Assembly (NCBI RefSeq): GCF_002188465.1
Contig: NZ_NINW01000037.1
Span: 1 to 64,000, forward strand
Length of the DNA: 64,000 nt
Origin: Pigmentiphaga sp. NML080357
GTDB lineage: Bacteria; Pseudomonadota; Gammaproteobacteria; Burkholderiales; Burkholderiaceae_B
Reading direction: 5' to 3'
The notes under the pieces were generated by a model that was given only the letters and a program-made list of their open reading frames with translations, searched no databases and was not told where the DNA came from. This document shows positions 18,649 to 29,545 of this stretch, piece after piece. The position numbers were made by a program, and so were the translations under genes. How positions within the stretch are numbered: position 1 is the stretch's first letter; every line of letters starts with the position of its first letter.

Positions 18649-18899
18649 ACCGCAATCATACCGCCGGCGGAGCCGATGCCGGCCCGTCCGGCCTTGGATG
18701 GCGTCGGGCGCGTTCCGCGCCGCGCCCTTGTTCGAACCAAGGCCTAGGTACATGCCCTAAATTGAGCAAACATGCATTTTAGTACATCATCCCGCCCACA
18801 ATAACAAGAATTATTTTGCATGCACGAAGTGATACGCCCGCAGTTGTCTCGCCTCAACAAGAACATGGCCGCCCGCGCCATCCACCGAGGAGCTCGAAC
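18649..18899. promoter_or_regulatory. Divergent control region between trpF and the tannase-like gene
   Basis: This 250-base gap holds an AT-rich island (about 18757-18825) that contrasts with the GC-rich surroundings, with TTGAGC, TTTTAGTACAT and ATAACAAGAATTATTTTG stretches. It must serve both the minus-strand trp unit and the plus-strand esterase. I cannot fix a -35/-10 pair with confidence. Confidence 0.45.
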
Positions 18900-20771
18900 A
18901 TGGCACGCTTCAGACAATCCCCTCGCCTCTCTTTCTTCCATGCTGCCGGCCACGGGCGGCGGCCCCTGTCTCCCCGCGTCTTGACCGTGGGACTGCTGGC
19001 CGCCCTCGGCGCCTGCGGCGGCAGCGACGACGATACCCCCGCGCCGCCGCCCGCGGCGACGCTCAGCTGCGACGACAGCATGAAGGCCGCCTTCAAGCCG
19101 GATGCCGACACCACGGTCGTCCTGGTCAAATCCTTCAAGCAGGGCGACCCGCTGGCCCTGGCCGGCACGCCGTCCGCCCCCGCACCGGCGAAAGCGGCCA
19201 AGGACATGTGCCTGGTCAAGATGGTCGTCGGGCCGGGCAGCGCCGGCACCGCCGGCGCACCCTCCACGTCCCCCGGCATAGGCATCGAGGTCTGGCTGCC
19301 CGCACCGGCGGACTGGAACCGGCGCATCCGCAACCTGGGCGGCGGAGGCTGGGCCGGAGGCAACCAGGCCTCGCCCACCCTCATCGGCAACGCCGGCGCG
19401 GCGGCCACGGCAGCCCAGGGCTACGCCGTCGGCACCACCGATACGGGCCACTCGGTCCAGGGCTCGGGTTCATTCGCGATGAAAGAGGACGGCACCATCA
19501 ACACCGCGCTCTGGCGCGACTTTGCCGAGAACAGCCTGCACCAGCTTGCGGTCAAGACCAAGGCGCTGGTGCAAGCCTATTACGGCGAGCCCCAGGAGTA
19601 CGCGTACTGGGAAGGCTGTTCCACGGGAGGCCGGCAAGGCTACAAGATCGCGCAGGAGCATCCCGGGGACTACGATGGCTACCTGAACGGGGCGCCCGCC
19701 TTCAACTGGACGCGCTTCATCACCAACGAGCTGTATCCGCAGATCGTCATGCAGCGCGACCTGGGCGGCCCGATCGCCATGGAAAAACTCAAGCGTGTCA
19801 GCGCGGCGGCGGTCGATGCCTGCGATACCGTGGGCGGCCGGCATCTGGGCTTCATTGCCGATACCAGCCAATGCCGCTACGATCCCACGCGCGACGCCTC
19901 GGCCCTGTGCGCCGGCGTGGCCGGCAACGGCGTAACCGGCGCCAGCACCGATGCCGCCTGCGTATCGCTGGCCGAGGCGCGGGCCATCAACAAGATCTGG
20001 TACGGCCAGACGGCCGACGGCAGCGTTCCCGACCCGCAGGCCGACAACGCCAGCGGCGCCACCCTGGCCAGCAAGCAGCTCTGGTGGGGCGTGACGCGCG
20101 GCACCGACCTCGCCGCGCTGGCCGGCTCCTCCGGCACCCCGCCCGTCGCCCGCCCGTTCACGATTGCCACCGACATGGTGGCGCTCGAACTGCAGGATCC
20201 ATCCTATGCCACGCCATCCTTCATCAACGCGACCGGAAACGGCGCGAACCGATGGATGGATCTGAACTATGGCGATCTGGCCAATGCCTATGACCGCGGC
20301 ATCGCGCTGCAAGCCTCGTTCGGGCACATCAATACCGACAACCCGGACCTGGGCGGCTTGCGCAACAGCGGCGGCAAGGTGATCAGCTACCACGGCCTGG
20401 GCGACCAGCTGATCACGCCGGCGGGATCGGTCAACTACTTCACGCGCGTGGCGGACAAGATGGGCGGCGTCGCCGCCACCCAGGCCTTCAACCGGCTGTA
20501 TCTCGTACCCGGCATGGGGCATTGCGCCGGCGTGGGCACCGTCAGCGGCACGGCCGGCCCTCCGGCCACGCCCGACAATGTTCCCCTGCCCGCCACCGAC
20601 CAGTTCTTCGAAGCCCTGGTCGCGTGGGTGGAAAAAGGCACGGCCCCCGGCAGCATGATGCTGAAATCTGCCAACGCGAGCGTCAGCATGCCGATCTGCG
20701 TCTATCCCCAGAAGGCGGTCTACAAGGGCAGCGGCGCGATAACGGACGGCGCGAACTACGCCTGCAGATAG
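18900..20771 (+). CDS. Tannase/feruloyl esterase family lipoprotein
   Basis: A 623-residue predicted secreted lipoprotein esterase. The ATG follows a good Shine-Dalgarno (GAGGAG). The signal ends in the lipobox LGAC (Cys39). The family's CS-D-HC arrangement is complete: Cys240-Ser241 in EGCSTGGRQG, Asp502 in GLGDQLITP and His541-Cys542 in GMGHCAG. In this family the two cysteines form a disulfide that links nucleophile and histidine. Members hydrolyse gallate, ferulate or related hydroxycinnamate esters; the substrate here is not evident. It is a single gene, placed on the opposite strand inside the usually continuous truA-trpF neighbourhood. Confidence 0.88.
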   Translation: MARFRQSPRLSFFHAAGHGRRPLSPRVLTVGLLAALGACGGSDDDTPAPPPAATLSCDDSMKAAFKPDADTTVVLVKSFKQGDPLALAGTPSAPAPAKAAKDMCLVKMVVGPGSAGTAGAPSTSPGIGIEVWLPAPADWNRRIRNLGGGGWAGGNQASPTLIGNAGAAATAAQGYAVGTTDTGHSVQGSGSFAMKEDGTINTALWRDFAENSLHQLAVKTKALVQAYYGEPQEYAYWEGCSTGGRQGYKIAQEHPGDYDGYLNGAPAFNWTRFITNELYPQIVMQRDLGGPIAMEKLKRVSAAAVDACDTVGGRHLGFIADTSQCRYDPTRDASALCAGVAGNGVTGASTDAACVSLAEARAINKIWYGQTADGSVPDPQADNASGATLASKQLWWGVTRGTDLAALAGSSGTPPVARPFTIATDMVALELQDPSYATPSFINATGNGANRWMDLNYGDLANAYDRGIALQASFGHINTDNPDLGGLRNSGGKVISYHGLGDQLITPAGSVNYFTRVADKMGGVAATQAFNRLYLVPGMGHCAGVGTVSGTAGPPATPDNVPLPATDQFFEALVAWVEKGTAPGSMMLKSANASVSMPICVYPQKAVYKGSGAITDGANYACR

Positions 20772-20788
20772 CGGACGCCACCTGCAGC

Positions 20789-20816
20789 GCCGCGGGCAAC
20801 GTGCCGCGCCCGCGGC
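20789..20816. terminator. Hairpin between esterase and truA
   Basis: GCCGCGGGC (20789-20797) and GCCCGCGGC (20808-20816) form a nine-pair GC stem in a convergent gap. There is no U-tract, so termination activity is a guess. Confidence 0.4.
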
Positions 20817-20843
20817 GGCACCTGCCCGGCATGCCCGGCTTCC

Positions 20844-21635
20844 TCAAAGTCCCAGCCGGATCTCGTCGGTGGCGTCGGTGGACGGCAGGCCATGGCCATC
20901 GGGATAGCCGACGGCGGTAAGGTAAAGCCCGTCGGGCGAGAAGGTGGGCGCCGCCTTGGTGCGGTTGCGTTCGGCCAGCAGCGCCGGGATCCAGTCCGCC
21001 GGCTGCCGCCCCTGGCCCACGTACACCAGCGCGCCGACGATGTTGCGCACCATGTGGTGCAGGAAGGCATTGGCCCGCAGCGTGAAAACGACGATCCGCC
21101 CCCGGCGCTCGATACGCAGCTCGTGCAGCGTACGCACGGGCGAGGCGGCCTGGCATTCCGACGAACGAAAGCTGCTGAAGTCGTGTTCGCCCAGCAAATG
21201 GGCCGCGCCGGCTTGCATGGCCGCCAGGTCCACCGGGCGGAAACTCCACCCCGCCCGCCCCGCCCACAACGGCGACCGGACGGGATCCTCCAGCAGCAGG
21301 TAGACATAGGAGCGTGAACGAGCCGAAAACCGGGCGTGGAAATCATCCGCCACGGGACGCGCCCAGCGCACGGCGATGCTCGAGGGCAGGTGCGCATTGA
21401 CGCCGCGCACCCAGGCCTGTTCGGGACGTTCGACCCCGGTATCGAGGTGGACGACCTGCTGCGCGGCGTGCACCCCCGTATCGGTACGGCCGGCGCAGAC
21501 GGTACTCACCGGCTGGCCGACGAAAGCGGCCAACGCCGCTTCCAGGGCATCCTGTACCGTACGCCGATGCGGCTGCGTCTGCCAACCTTGCCACGGGGCC
21601 CCGTCGTAGCTCAGGCCCAGGGCGATGCGCGCCAT
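20844..21635 (-). CDS. truA: tRNA pseudouridine(38-40) synthase TruA
   Basis: A 263-residue enzyme that isomerises uridines 38-40 in the tRNA anticodon arm. The catalytic aspartate is Asp52 in [10 protein letters not shown]. The [20 protein letters not shown] helix ([13 protein letters not shown]) is present in the C-terminal half. It starts 8 bases after the fimV stop and is probably co-transcribed with it. Confidence 0.97.
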   Translation of the reverse strand: MARIALGLSYDGAPWQGWQTQPHRRTVQDALEAALAAFVGQPVSTVCAGRTDTGVHAAQQVVHLDTGVERPEQAWVRGVNAHLPSSIAVRWARPVADDFHARFSARSRSYVYLLLEDPVRSPLWAGRAGWSFRPVDLAAMQAGAAHLLGEHDFSSFRSSECQAASPVRTLHELRIERRGRIVVFTLRANAFLHHMVRNIVGALVYVGQGRQPADWIPALLAERNRTKAAPTFSPDGLYLTAVGYPDGHGLPSTDATDEIRLGL

Positions 21636-21643
21636 GACCTTCC

Positions 21644-23602
21644 CTACCAGGAAGCGAGCAGCGCCCGCGCCCGTTCGCGCTGTCCGGCGTCCCCTTCGCG
21701 CAGGACTTCCTCCAGCAATTCGCGCGCGCCGTCCCGGTCGCCCATGTCGGCATAGGCCTTGGCCAGGTCCAGCTTGGCGGACGGATCCACCGGCGCGTCG
21801 AGGTCGGCATCCAGGTCCAGGTTCGGCAGCGCGGCATCCCGGGCGGGCGCCGCGGCGCCGTCGTGCGCCGGTTTGCCCGCGGGCGGCGCGCCGTCCAGGT
21901 TCAAGTCCAGACCGAATGCCGCCGCCGACGCGGCCGACATGGGAGGCGCCGGCCGGCCGGGCGGCGGCTCGTCCGGCTCGTCGTCGTCCGGGTAGTCTTC
22001 CGGTTCGCCGGCGGTATGGACCGGCGTGTCGGGAATGGGGAACGGCGGGATATCGTCCCAGTCGCGCAGATGGTTGACCCGTTCCGGCTCGGCAGACGGC
22101 AGCGCATCGGCTTCCTCCTGCGCTTCCTCGGTCTCGAGGCGCGCCGTCTCGCGCGCCTGCTCTTCTTCCGCGCGAGCGGCGCGGCGGCGCAGCGCAAGAG
22201 CGCCAAAGATCACCGCCAACACCGCGACAATGGCGCCAAGGACCGCCACGCTGTTGTCCCGGACCTTGCGCGCCACCGAAGCGGCAAACGTGGCTGGCGG
22301 GGCGTCCTCCCCCGCGGGCGCCGCCGCGGCAGGCTGCCCCTCGGCGGCGCCGGCCGGCACCGCCGCCTGGGCGGGCGCCTCGGGAGCTGCACCGGAAGGC
22401 GTTGCCTGCCCCACGGCGTCGGCCCCGGCTCCCGCCTGCGCACCGGCTTCCGGGACGGCAGCGGGCGAAGTGGCGCTGGCATCCGGAGCCGGCGCCGTGG
22501 ACGGCTGGCCGGCCTCACCCGCGGCCCGGTCGCGGGCCTGCTGTTCCATGCGGGCCAGGGTTTCGTTCTGGGCCTCGAGCAGGCCGCGCATGGCCTCCAC
22601 GTTGCCCTGCAAGGCCTGCATGCGGGACTCCGCCTCGCGCACCGCCTTGGCGGTGGCATCGCGCTCCTCCTCCAGCCTGTCGCGCGCCGTCTGTTCGTTG
22701 CCTCCCTGGCCGCCGCCGGAGAGCTTGAGGGCATCGCCCTCGGCGCCCGAGGGCGAGGACGGCGGCGCCGGCGTCTTCGCGATGTCGCCGCCCGACTCGG
22801 CGCCACGCCGGTCCGCCGTCGCCGGCGCCTGGCCCGCATTGCCGGCGATGCGCTGGCGATAGGCTTGGAACGCTTGCGCCTGCGCGGCGAACAGGGCCTC
22901 CGCCTCCCCCTGGTCGATCGCGGCGATGTCGCTGGCGCCCGGCGTGGCCAGCGATGCCCCGGCCCGCAGCCGGTTCATGTTGCCATCGACGAAAGCCTGC
23001 GGATTGGCGCGCAGCAACGCGGCCATGGTCTGCATCAGCGACGCGCCTTCCGGCCGCAAGCGGCCGGCGATGCCGTACAAGGTGTCGCCGGGGTTCACCT
23101 GGGTCGCGCCGGTTGTGGAAGCTTGCGTTTCGGGCGCCTGCGCCTTGGGCGGCGGCGCATCCAGGATGAAGGTGTACTGGCGGATGAAGCGCCCCATGTT
23201 CCAGGTCAGTTCCACCAGGAGATCCAGCACGTGGACGTTCAGGGGCGTAGATGAAGAAACGATGACGACCTTGCGCCCGTCCGGGCGGTCCTCGACGTCC
23301 AGTTTCAGGTTGGACAGCGCCTCGTCGTACTCGAGCCGGGTCTGGCGATACACCTCGCGCGGCGCCACGGCCGCCTTCAGCGTGCTGGCCTCCTGCGGAG
23401 TCAGTGCCGTGACTGCGATCTCGGCCCGCAACGGCTCGCCGGCGGCCGACAAGACCTTCAATCCCCCCAGGTCCGCCGCGTGGACCGACGACGCGGCGCC
23501 GATCGCCAATCCCAGCGCCAGGAGCCTGGACGGCTGCCCACCCTTGCGCGAAAAACCGCGTGCCCGACCCGAACCTGCTTTTTGATAGGGAAGTCCTTTC
23601 AT
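21644..23602 (-). CDS. fimV: FimV/HubP-like polar peptidoglycan-binding protein
   Basis: A 652-residue membrane protein. The start at 23602 ([10 protein letters not shown]) is preferred to a longer frame because it gives a signal peptide ending [10 protein letters not shown]. The order is: periplasmic FimV N-domain ([13 protein letters not shown]...), LysM-type module ([14 protein letters not shown], about 195-250) for peptidoglycan, a coiled-coil stretch ([20 protein letters not shown]), an Ala/Pro-rich linker, one transmembrane helix ([18 protein letters not shown]), an acidic cytoplasmic tail, and the short C-terminal FimV/TPR motif ending ARALLASW. FimV/HubP proteins organise cell poles, type IV pili and chemosensory arrays. 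The position between asd and truA is classical. Confidence 0.9.
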   Translation of the reverse strand: MKGLPYQKAGSGRARGFSRKGGQPSRLLALGLAIGAASSVHAADLGGLKVLSAAGEPLRAEIAVTALTPQEASTLKAAVAPREVYRQTRLEYDEALSNLKLDVEDRPDGRKVVIVSSSTPLNVHVLDLLVELTWNMGRFIRQYTFILDAPPPKAQAPETQASTTGATQVNPGDTLYGIAGRLRPEGASLMQTMAALLRANPQAFVDGNMNRLRAGASLATPGASDIAAIDQGEAEALFAAQAQAFQAYRQRIAGNAGQAPATADRRGAESGGDIAKTPAPPSSPSGAEGDALKLSGGGQGGNEQTARDRLEEERDATAKAVREAESRMQALQGNVEAMRGLLEAQNETLARMEQQARDRAAGEAGQPSTAPAPDASATSPAAVPEAGAQAGAGADAVGQATPSGAAPEAPAQAAVPAGAAEGQPAAAAPAGEDAPPATFAASVARKVRDNSVAVLGAIVAVLAVIFGALALRRRAARAEEEQARETARLETEEAQEEADALPSAEPERVNHLRDWDDIPPFPIPDTPVHTAGEPEDYPDDDEPDEPPPGRPAPPMSAASAAAFGLDLNLDGAPPAGKPAHDGAAAPARDAALPNLDLDADLDAPVDPSAKLDLAKAYADMGDRDGARELLEEVLREGDAGQRERARALLASW

Positions 23603-23786
23603 CCTAGTCCCATGCGCCAGTGCCCTCACAAACGTGTCGCCCGGTAGCCCCCAGCCGATCCCCCTCCCCTCCGGCACCCCGCCGCCAAGCTGCGAGCCAA
23701 CCGAGGAGAGGCGTAGAGGGGGTCCCTTGTATCATCAGCCACCTACCCTCGCAAGCTCGGGTACGTTCTGATGCAGTCCGGACGGC

Positions 23787-24914
23787 TCAGAGCTCGCCCA
23801 GCACGATGCGCAGCATGCGGCGCAGCGGCTCGGCCGCGCCCCACAGCAACTGGTCGCCCACGGTGAAGGCGCTCAGGTACTCGGGACCCATCGCCAGCTT
23901 GCGCATGCGGCCGACCGGGATGTCCAGGGTGCCCGTGACGGCTACCGGCGTCAGCGACTGCATCGACGCCTCGCGCGTGTTCGGGACGACCTTGGCCCAC
24001 TGGTTGTTCTCGCGCAGCATGCCCTCGATCTCGTCCAGGGGCACGTCCTTCTTCAGCTTGATGGTCAGCGCCTGGCTGTGGCAGCGCATCGCGCCGATGC
24101 GCACGCACAGGCCGTCGATGGGAATGGGCGACGAGCCGAAGCCTTCCCCGCGGCCCAGGATCTTGTTGGTCTCGGCGCCGCCCTTCCATTCCTCGCGCGA
24201 TACGCCATTGCCCAGGTCCTTGTCGATCCACGGGATCAGGTTGCCGGCCAGCGGCACGCCGAAATGCTCTTGCGGCAGCGAACCGTCCTGCTGCTTGGCC
24301 AGCACGGTGCGGTCGATCTCGAGGATGGCCGAGGCGGGGTCGGCCAGCAGGTCGGACACCGTCGCGTTGAGCAGGCCGAACTGGGTCAGCAACTCGCGCA
24401 TGTGCTGCGCGCCGCCGCCGGAGGCGGCCTGGTAGGTCATGCTGGTCATCCAGTCGATCAGGTCGTGCTGGAACAGGCCGCCAAGGCCCATCAGCATGCA
24501 ACTGACCGTGCAGTTGCCGCCGATGTAGTTCTTGACGCCCTTCTTCAACGCCTGGTCAATCACGTTGCGGTTGACGGGATCGAGCACGATGATGGCGTCG
24601 TCCTTCATCCGCAGCGTGCTGGCCGCGTCGATCCAGATGCCGTCCCAGCCGGCGGCGCGCAGCTTGGGATAGACCTCGGTGGTGTAGTCGCCGCCCTGAG
24701 CCGTGACGATGATGGGCAGCTTCTTGAGCGCCTCGATGTCGAACGCGTTCTGCAACGGGCCCGCGCCCTGCGCCCACGAGGGCGCCGCGCCGCCGGCGTT
24801 GCTGGTGGAAAAGAACACCGGCTCGATCAGCGAAAAATCGTTTTCGTCGCGCATGCGCTGCATGAGCACGGAACCGACCATGCCTCGCCAGCCGACCAGA
24901 CCAACTGCTTTCAT
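23787..24914 (-). CDS. asd: Aspartate-semialdehyde dehydrogenase
   Basis: A 375-residue enzyme that reduces beta-aspartyl phosphate to aspartate semialdehyde with NADPH, feeding lysine, diaminopimelate, threonine and methionine synthesis. It has an N-terminal dinucleotide fold ([12 protein letters not shown]) and the catalytic Cys135 in GGNCTVSCM. It carries the long insert typical of the E. coli-type enzyme. It lies downstream of leuB with an 80-base gap. Confidence 0.97.
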   Translation of the reverse strand: MKAVGLVGWRGMVGSVLMQRMRDENDFSLIEPVFFSTSNAGGAAPSWAQGAGPLQNAFDIEALKKLPIIVTAQGGDYTTEVYPKLRAAGWDGIWIDAASTLRMKDDAIIVLDPVNRNVIDQALKKGVKNYIGGNCTVSCMLMGLGGLFQHDLIDWMTSMTYQAASGGGAQHMRELLTQFGLLNATVSDLLADPASAILEIDRTVLAKQQDGSLPQEHFGVPLAGNLIPWIDKDLGNGVSREEWKGGAETNKILGRGEGFGSSPIPIDGLCVRIGAMRCHSQALTIKLKKDVPLDEIEGMLRENNQWAKVVPNTREASMQSLTPVAVTGTLDIPVGRMRKLAMGPEYLSAFTVGDQLLWGAAEPLRRMLRIVLGEL

Positions 24915-24994
24915 TTACACACCCCTACCAAGTAGTCCAGATTGAAACTGTTTGCCGGGCGCATCACACCCGGGGGGCGCGACACGCAGGCTGG

Positions 24995-26068
24995 TTACAG
25001 AGCTTTGATCACGGCACTGCCCATCTCGGCAGTGCCGACCTTAGTCGTGCCTTCTTCGTAAATGTCGGCCGTACGCAGGCCCTGCTCCAGCACTTTCTTG
25101 ACGGCTGCCTCGATCCGGTCGGCCTGGGCCGCCTTGTCGAGCGAGTAGCGCAGCATCATCGCCGCCGACAGGATGGTTGCCAGCGGATTGGCGATGTTCT
25201 TGCCCGCGATGTCGGGCGCCGAGCCGTGGCTGGGCTCGTACAGGCCCTTGCCGGTCTCGTTCAGCGAGGCGGACGGCAGCATGCCGATAGAGCCCGTCAG
25301 CATCGAAGCCTGGTCGGAAAGGATGTCGCCGAACATGTTGCCGGTCACGATCACGTCGAATTGCTTGGGAGCGCGCACCAGTTGCATGGCGGCGTTGTCC
25401 ACGTACATGTGGCTGAGTTCCACGTCAGGATACTCCTTGCCGACCTCGGTGACGATGTCCTTCCAGAACTGGAAGGTCTCGAGTACGTTGGATTTGTCGA
25501 CGCTGCACAACTTTCCGCGGCGCTTGCGCGCGGTCTGGAAGGCCACGTGCGCGATGCGGCGGATTTCCGGCTCGGCGTAGCGCATCGTGTCGAAGCCCTC
25601 GCGCTGGCCGGCGAACGCGCCGTCGGGCGCCGTGCGGATGCCGCGCGGCTGGCCGAAGTAGATGTCGCCGGTCAGCTCGCGGATGATCAGGATGTCCAGG
25701 CCGGACACCACCTCGGGCTTGAGCGACGAGGCATTGGCCAGCTCGGGATAGAGAATGGCCGGGCGCAGGTTGGCGAACAGCCCCAGATTCTTGCGCAGGC
25801 CCAGGATGGCCTGCTCGGGACGCAGCGAGCGCTCGAGCTTGTCGTACTTCCAGTCGCCCACCGAGCCGAACAGCACCGCATCGGCCTTCTTGGCCAGCTC
25901 CAGCGTGGCCGGCGGCAGCGGATGGCCAGCTGCCTCGTACGCGGCGCCGCCCACCGGCTGGGTATCGAGCGTGAACGATTCGCCCAGCGCGGTCAGCACG
26001 CGCACGGCTTGCTCGACGATTTCCGGACCGATGCCGTCACCCGGCAGCACTGCGATATGTTGTGTCAT
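24995..26068 (-). CDS. leuB: 3-Isopropylmalate dehydrogenase
   Basis: A 357-residue NAD-dependent enzyme that oxidises and decarboxylates 3-isopropylmalate in leucine synthesis. The start is set at [16 protein letters not shown]. Characteristic stretches are [17 protein letters not shown], the substrate-binding arginines in [20 protein letters not shown] and the NAD-binding [15 protein letters not shown]. The gap to leuD contains a copy of the mosaic repeat, so the leuCD and leuB reading frames are further apart than usual. Confidence 0.98.
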   Translation of the reverse strand: MTQHIAVLPGDGIGPEIVEQAVRVLTALGESFTLDTQPVGGAAYEAAGHPLPPATLELAKKADAVLFGSVGDWKYDKLERSLRPEQAILGLRKNLGLFANLRPAILYPELANASSLKPEVVSGLDILIIRELTGDIYFGQPRGIRTAPDGAFAGQREGFDTMRYAEPEIRRIAHVAFQTARKRRGKLCSVDKSNVLETFQFWKDIVTEVGKEYPDVELSHMYVDNAAMQLVRAPKQFDVIVTGNMFGDILSDQASMLTGSIGMLPSASLNETGKGLYEPSHGSAPDIAGKNIANPLATILSAAMMLRYSLDKAAQADRIEAAVKKVLEQGLRTADIYEEGTTKVGTAEMGSAVIKAL

Positions 26069-26139
26069 CTTCAACCCAAGAAAACTCTGTTTGATTCCTG
26101 TCCAGGGCACAGCGGATCCGGCTTTGCCGGCCCGCAAGT

Positions 26140-26218
26140 AGAGCCCCTGGGCCCGGCGCCGGGCAGCTCCCTCGGGGGGCTGCCGCGTAGCGGCTGGGGG
26201 CCCACCTCATCCGGCGCG
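26140..26218. repeat. Intergenic mosaic repeat, copy B (leuD/leuB gap)
   Basis: GC-rich palindromic DNA inside the leu operon. GGGGGGCTGCCGCGTAGCGG and CTGGGGGCCCACC (26174-26206) match, in reverse complement with one difference, 28464-28496 in the gap upstream of leuC. CCGGCGCCGGG and GGCGCGCGTCAGCGCGC add further palindromes. Confidence 0.75.
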
Positions 26219-26220
26219 CG

Positions 26221-26886
26221 TCAGCGCGCAGGGGGCGACCTCAACTCAGCCACGTCCAGCCAGGGCTGGGCGGCCAGGCGTTTCTGCTCGAAGGCCTTGA
26301 TCTTGTCCGCATGGCGCAGCGTCAGGCCGATCTCGTCCAGGCCATTCAGCATGCAGTACTTGCGGAAGCTGTCGATGTTGAACGACAGCTCGCGGCCCGC
26401 CGGCGTCGTCACGACCTGGCGATCCAGGTCGATGGTGAGCTTATAGCCTTCCTTGGCCTCTACCTCCTTGAACAGGCTGTCGACGTCTTCCTCCGACAGC
26501 ACGATGGGCAGCACGCCGTTCTTGAAGCAGTTGTTGAAGAAGATGTCGGCGAACGACGGCGCGATCACCGCGCGAAAGCCATACTGGTCCAGCGCCCACG
26601 GCGCGTGCTCGCGGCTCGAGCCGCAGCCGAAGTTCTTGCGCGACAGCAGGATGGAAGCGCCCTGGTAGCGCGGCTGGTTCAGCACGAAGTCCGGGTTCAG
26701 CGGCCGCTTGCTGTTGTCCATGCCGGGCTGGCCTTCGTCCAGGTAGCGCCAGGCATCGAACAGGTTGGGGCCGAAGCCGCTGCGATGAATCGACTTCAGA
26801 AACTGCTTGGGAATGATCTGGTCGGTATCGACGTTCTCGCGGTCCAGCGGCGCCACCAGGCCTTCATGAGTGGTGAATGCTTGCAT
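26221..26886 (-). CDS. leuD: 3-Isopropylmalate dehydratase small subunit
   Basis: A 221-residue swivel-domain subunit that pairs with LeuC to isomerise 2-isopropylmalate to 3-isopropylmalate. Family stretches include [30 protein letters not shown] and the [13 protein letters not shown] motif. It begins 11 bases after the leuC stop, as expected for stoichiometric synthesis. Confidence 0.98.
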   Translation of the reverse strand: MQAFTTHEGLVAPLDRENVDTDQIIPKQFLKSIHRSGFGPNLFDAWRYLDEGQPGMDNSKRPLNPDFVLNQPRYQGASILLSRKNFGCGSSREHAPWALDQYGFRAVIAPSFADIFFNNCFKNGVLPIVLSEEDVDSLFKEVEAKEGYKLTIDLDRQVVTTPAGRELSFNIDSFRKYCMLNGLDEIGLTLRHADKIKAFEQKRLAAQPWLDVAELRSPPAR

Positions 26887-26897
26887 GATGTTCTACC

Positions 26898-28301
26898 TCA
26901 GTTGACCTTGCGGACGTCGACGAAATGGCCGGCCACGGCAGCGGCCGCGGCCATCGCGGGGCTCACGAGGTGGGTGCGGCCGCCCGCGCCCTGCCGGCCC
27001 TCGAAATTGCGGTTCGAGGTCGAGGCGCAGCGCTCGCCCGGCTCCAGGCGGTCGTCGTTCATGGCCAGGCACATGGAGCAGCCCGGATCCCGCCATTCGA
27101 AGCCGGCCTCGATGAAGACCTTGTCCAGCCCTTCCTGCTCGGCCTGCGCCTTGACCAGGCCCGAACCGGGCACGGCCAGCGCCAGCTTGACGTTGGGAGC
27201 GATGCGCTTGCCGCGCAAGACCGCCGCAGCGGCACGGAAATCCTCGATGCGCGAATTGGTGCACGAGCCGATGAAGACCTTGTCGATCTTGATGTCGGTG
27301 ATCGGCATGTTGGCGGTCAGCCCCATGTATTCCAGCGCGCGCGCCACGCCCGACCGGCGGGTCTCGTCCGTCTCGTTGGCGGGATCGGGCACGTTGGCGC
27401 CCACCGGCAACACCATCTCGGGCGAGGTGCCCCAGGTCACCTGCGGCTGGATCTCGGCGGCGTCGATCTCGACTACGCGGTCGAAATGCGCGCCCTCGTC
27501 CGAATGCAGCGTCTTCCAATAGGCCACGGCCTGGTCCCAGGCTTCGCCCTTGGGTGCGTAGGGCCGGCCGCGGAAATACTCGATCGTCTTCTCGTCCACG
27601 GCCACCAGGCCGACGCGCGCGCCGGCCTCGATGGCCATGTTGCAGATCGTCATGCGGCCTTCGACGGACAGGTCGCGGATCGTGCTGCCGGCGAATTCGA
27701 TGGCATGCCCGGTGCCGCCGGCCGTGCCGATCTTGCCGATCACGTGCAGGACCAGGTCCTTGGCGGTGCAGCCGGCGGGCAGCTTGCCCTCCACGCGCAC
27801 CTGCATGTTCTTGTTCTTCTTGGCCAGCAGCGTCTGCGTGGCCAGGGCATGTTCCACCTCGGACGTGCCGATGCCAAAGGCCATCGCGGCCACCGCCCCG
27901 TGCGTGCTGGTATGCGAATCGCCGCAGACCACCGTCATGCCCGGCAGCGTCGCGCCCTGCTCCGGTCCGATCACGTGCACGATGCCCTGGCGGCGGTCGC
28001 CCATGTCGAATTCGACGATGCCGTATTCATTGCAGTTAGCGTCCAGCGTATCGACCTGCAGGCGCGAGACCGGATCGGCGATGCCCTTGTCGCGATTGTG
28101 CGTGGGCACGTTGTGATCCGCCACGGCCAGGTTGGCGCTGATGCGCCAGACCGGACGCCCCGCGAGCTTCAGCCCCTCGAACGCCTGCGGGCTGGTCACT
28201 TCGTGGACCAGATGGCGGTCGATGTAGATCAGACAGGTACCGTCTTCTTCCTGGTGGACGACGTGGGCGTCCCACAGTTTGTCGTAAAGGGTCTGAGGCA
28301 T
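26898..28301 (-). CDS. leuC: 3-Isopropylmalate dehydratase large subunit
   Basis: A 467-residue aconitase-family subunit carrying the 4Fe-4S cluster. The cluster ligands are Cys347 in GSCTNSR and Cys408 and Cys411 in [18 protein letters not shown] and the N-terminal [11 protein letters not shown] are typical. It is the first gene of leuC-leuD-leuB; the upstream 340 bases contain repeats and presumably its promoter. Confidence 0.98.
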   Translation of the reverse strand: MPQTLYDKLWDAHVVHQEEDGTCLIYIDRHLVHEVTSPQAFEGLKLAGRPVWRISANLAVADHNVPTHNRDKGIADPVSRLQVDTLDANCNEYGIVEFDMGDRRQGIVHVIGPEQGATLPGMTVVCGDSHTSTHGAVAAMAFGIGTSEVEHALATQTLLAKKNKNMQVRVEGKLPAGCTAKDLVLHVIGKIGTAGGTGHAIEFAGSTIRDLSVEGRMTICNMAIEAGARVGLVAVDEKTIEYFRGRPYAPKGEAWDQAVAYWKTLHSDEGAHFDRVVEIDAAEIQPQVTWGTSPEMVLPVGANVPDPANETDETRRSGVARALEYMGLTANMPITDIKIDKVFIGSCTNSRIEDFRAAAAVLRGKRIAPNVKLALAVPGSGLVKAQAEQEGLDKVFIEAGFEWRDPGCSMCLAMNDDRLEPGERCASTSNRNFEGRQGAGGRTHLVSPAMAAAAAVAGHFVDVRKVN

Positions 28302-28645
28302 GAGATTCCGGCCAAAAATTGAACGGGCTCATTGTTGCCGCACGGTTCGGCGCCTCTTGGCGCCGCTCTGGCGCGAGGACCAGCCTCGACGGACCCGCTC
28401 AGGTATAGGGAACTCTTGATTGTATATGAATCCCCTCCCTACGCGCTTACGCGCGCCCAGCATGGTGGCCCCCCAGCCGCTACGCGGCAGCCCCCCAAAG
28501 GGGCCGGGACCCGCCTTGGGGCGGCCCGGCGCCGGGTCCCGGGGGGCAATGCGGGTGGACCGGCGAAGCCGGATCCACCGCATCCTGGGGTACCGCTCGG
28601 CTGGCGGGGGGGCGTTTTTGTCCCGCACACGACCGTATTCAGAAC
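28302..28645. repeat. Repeat-rich intergenic region, copy C (upstream of leuC)
   Basis: No gene is seen. An AT-richer patch (28415-28433) is followed by CCCTACGCGCTTACGCGCG (28437-28455), an inverted GCCGCTACGCGGC palindrome within 28464-28496, GGACCCG/CGGGTCC palindromic pieces and the imperfect hairpin ATGCGGGTGGACCGGC-GAA-GCCGGATCCACCGCAT (28549-28584). The last block recurs with one change at 62345-62384. The leuC promoter should lie in the part nearest 28301. Confidence 0.8.
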
Positions 28646-29488
28646 TTACTTCTTGGCTTGCTGATAAAGCGGCAGCACTTTCTCGGAAGCCTGGCGCAAA
28701 TCCGCGATGCGCGATTCCGCCGAGGGGTGCGTGGACAGGATCTCCGGCGGCGCCGAGCCGCCCACCTGCCCCATCTTCGTCCACAGCGTCACCGCCGCCC
28801 GCGGGTCATACCCCGCCCGCGCGGCCAGTTCCACCCCCATGCGATCGGCCTCGGTTTCATGCAACCGGCTATTCGGCAACCCGAACATCACGTTGGCCAA
28901 GGCCCCGCCCAGATCCGACGTCGCCTGCGATCCCGTAATCGCCGCCAACACGCTCAACCCCATGCTCGTCGCCATCTGCTCGGAGGCCCGCTCCCGCGCG
29001 TGCTCGCGCAGCGCATGCGCGATCTCATGCCCCAGCACCGCGGCCAGTTCGTCGTCCGTCGGCTTCACCGAATTGAGCAACCCGGTATAGACCGCGATCT
29101 TGCCGCCCGGCATGCACCAGGCGTTGACCTCTTTGCTGTCGATGACGTTGACTTCCCACTTCCAGTTCGCCGCATCGGGCCGGAACACCCCCACCTGCGA
29201 GATCAACCGCTGCGAAATCGTCCGCACGCGAGCGACCTGGGCGGAATTGGTGTTGAGCTGCCCCTTGCTGCGCGCCCCCGACAGGGTCTGCTGATAAAGC
29301 TGGACCGCTTCCTGGTCCAACTGCGCCTCGGACACCAGGCTGGACATGCGCTGCGTACGGTTGATGCCTATCGCGCCGCCCTGCGTGGTATTGACCGATT
29401 CGCAACCGGCCGCTGCCACCAGCGCCAAGGCTGCCGCCGCCATCGTGGCACGGCGGGCGAAAGAGGAGTGCTTCGTGGTGTTTTGCAT
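28646..29488 (-). CDS. M48 family metalloprotease lipoprotein
   Basis: A 280-residue predicted periplasmic lipoprotein zinc protease. The signal ends in the lipobox AAGC (Cys29). The active site is HEIAH with His154, Glu155 and His158, and the third ligand Glu213 lies in ETEADRMG. Residues 100-150 (WEVNVIDSKEVNAWCMPGGKIAVYTG) are typical of the LoiP/YggG and BepA group. Related enzymes degrade misfolded outer-membrane proteins and help cell-envelope quality control. The C-terminal TPR domain of BepA is absent, so it is closer to LoiP in length. Confidence 0.9.
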   Translation of the reverse strand: MQNTTKHSSFARRATMAAAALALVAAAGCESVNTTQGGAIGINRTQRMSSLVSEAQLDQEAVQLYQQTLSGARSKGQLNTNSAQVARVRTISQRLISQVGVFRPDAANWKWEVNVIDSKEVNAWCMPGGKIAVYTGLLNSVKPTDDELAAVLGHEIAHALREHARERASEQMATSMGLSVLAAITGSQATSDLGGALANVMFGLPNSRLHETEADRMGVELAARAGYDPRAAVTLWTKMGQVGGSAPPEILSTHPSAESRIADLRQASEKVLPLYQQAKK

Positions 29489-29545
29489 GATGCCCCCGGC
29501 AAGAAAGCCAGGGGCAATTTTGCACCAAAACGGGTGTTACTTTCT

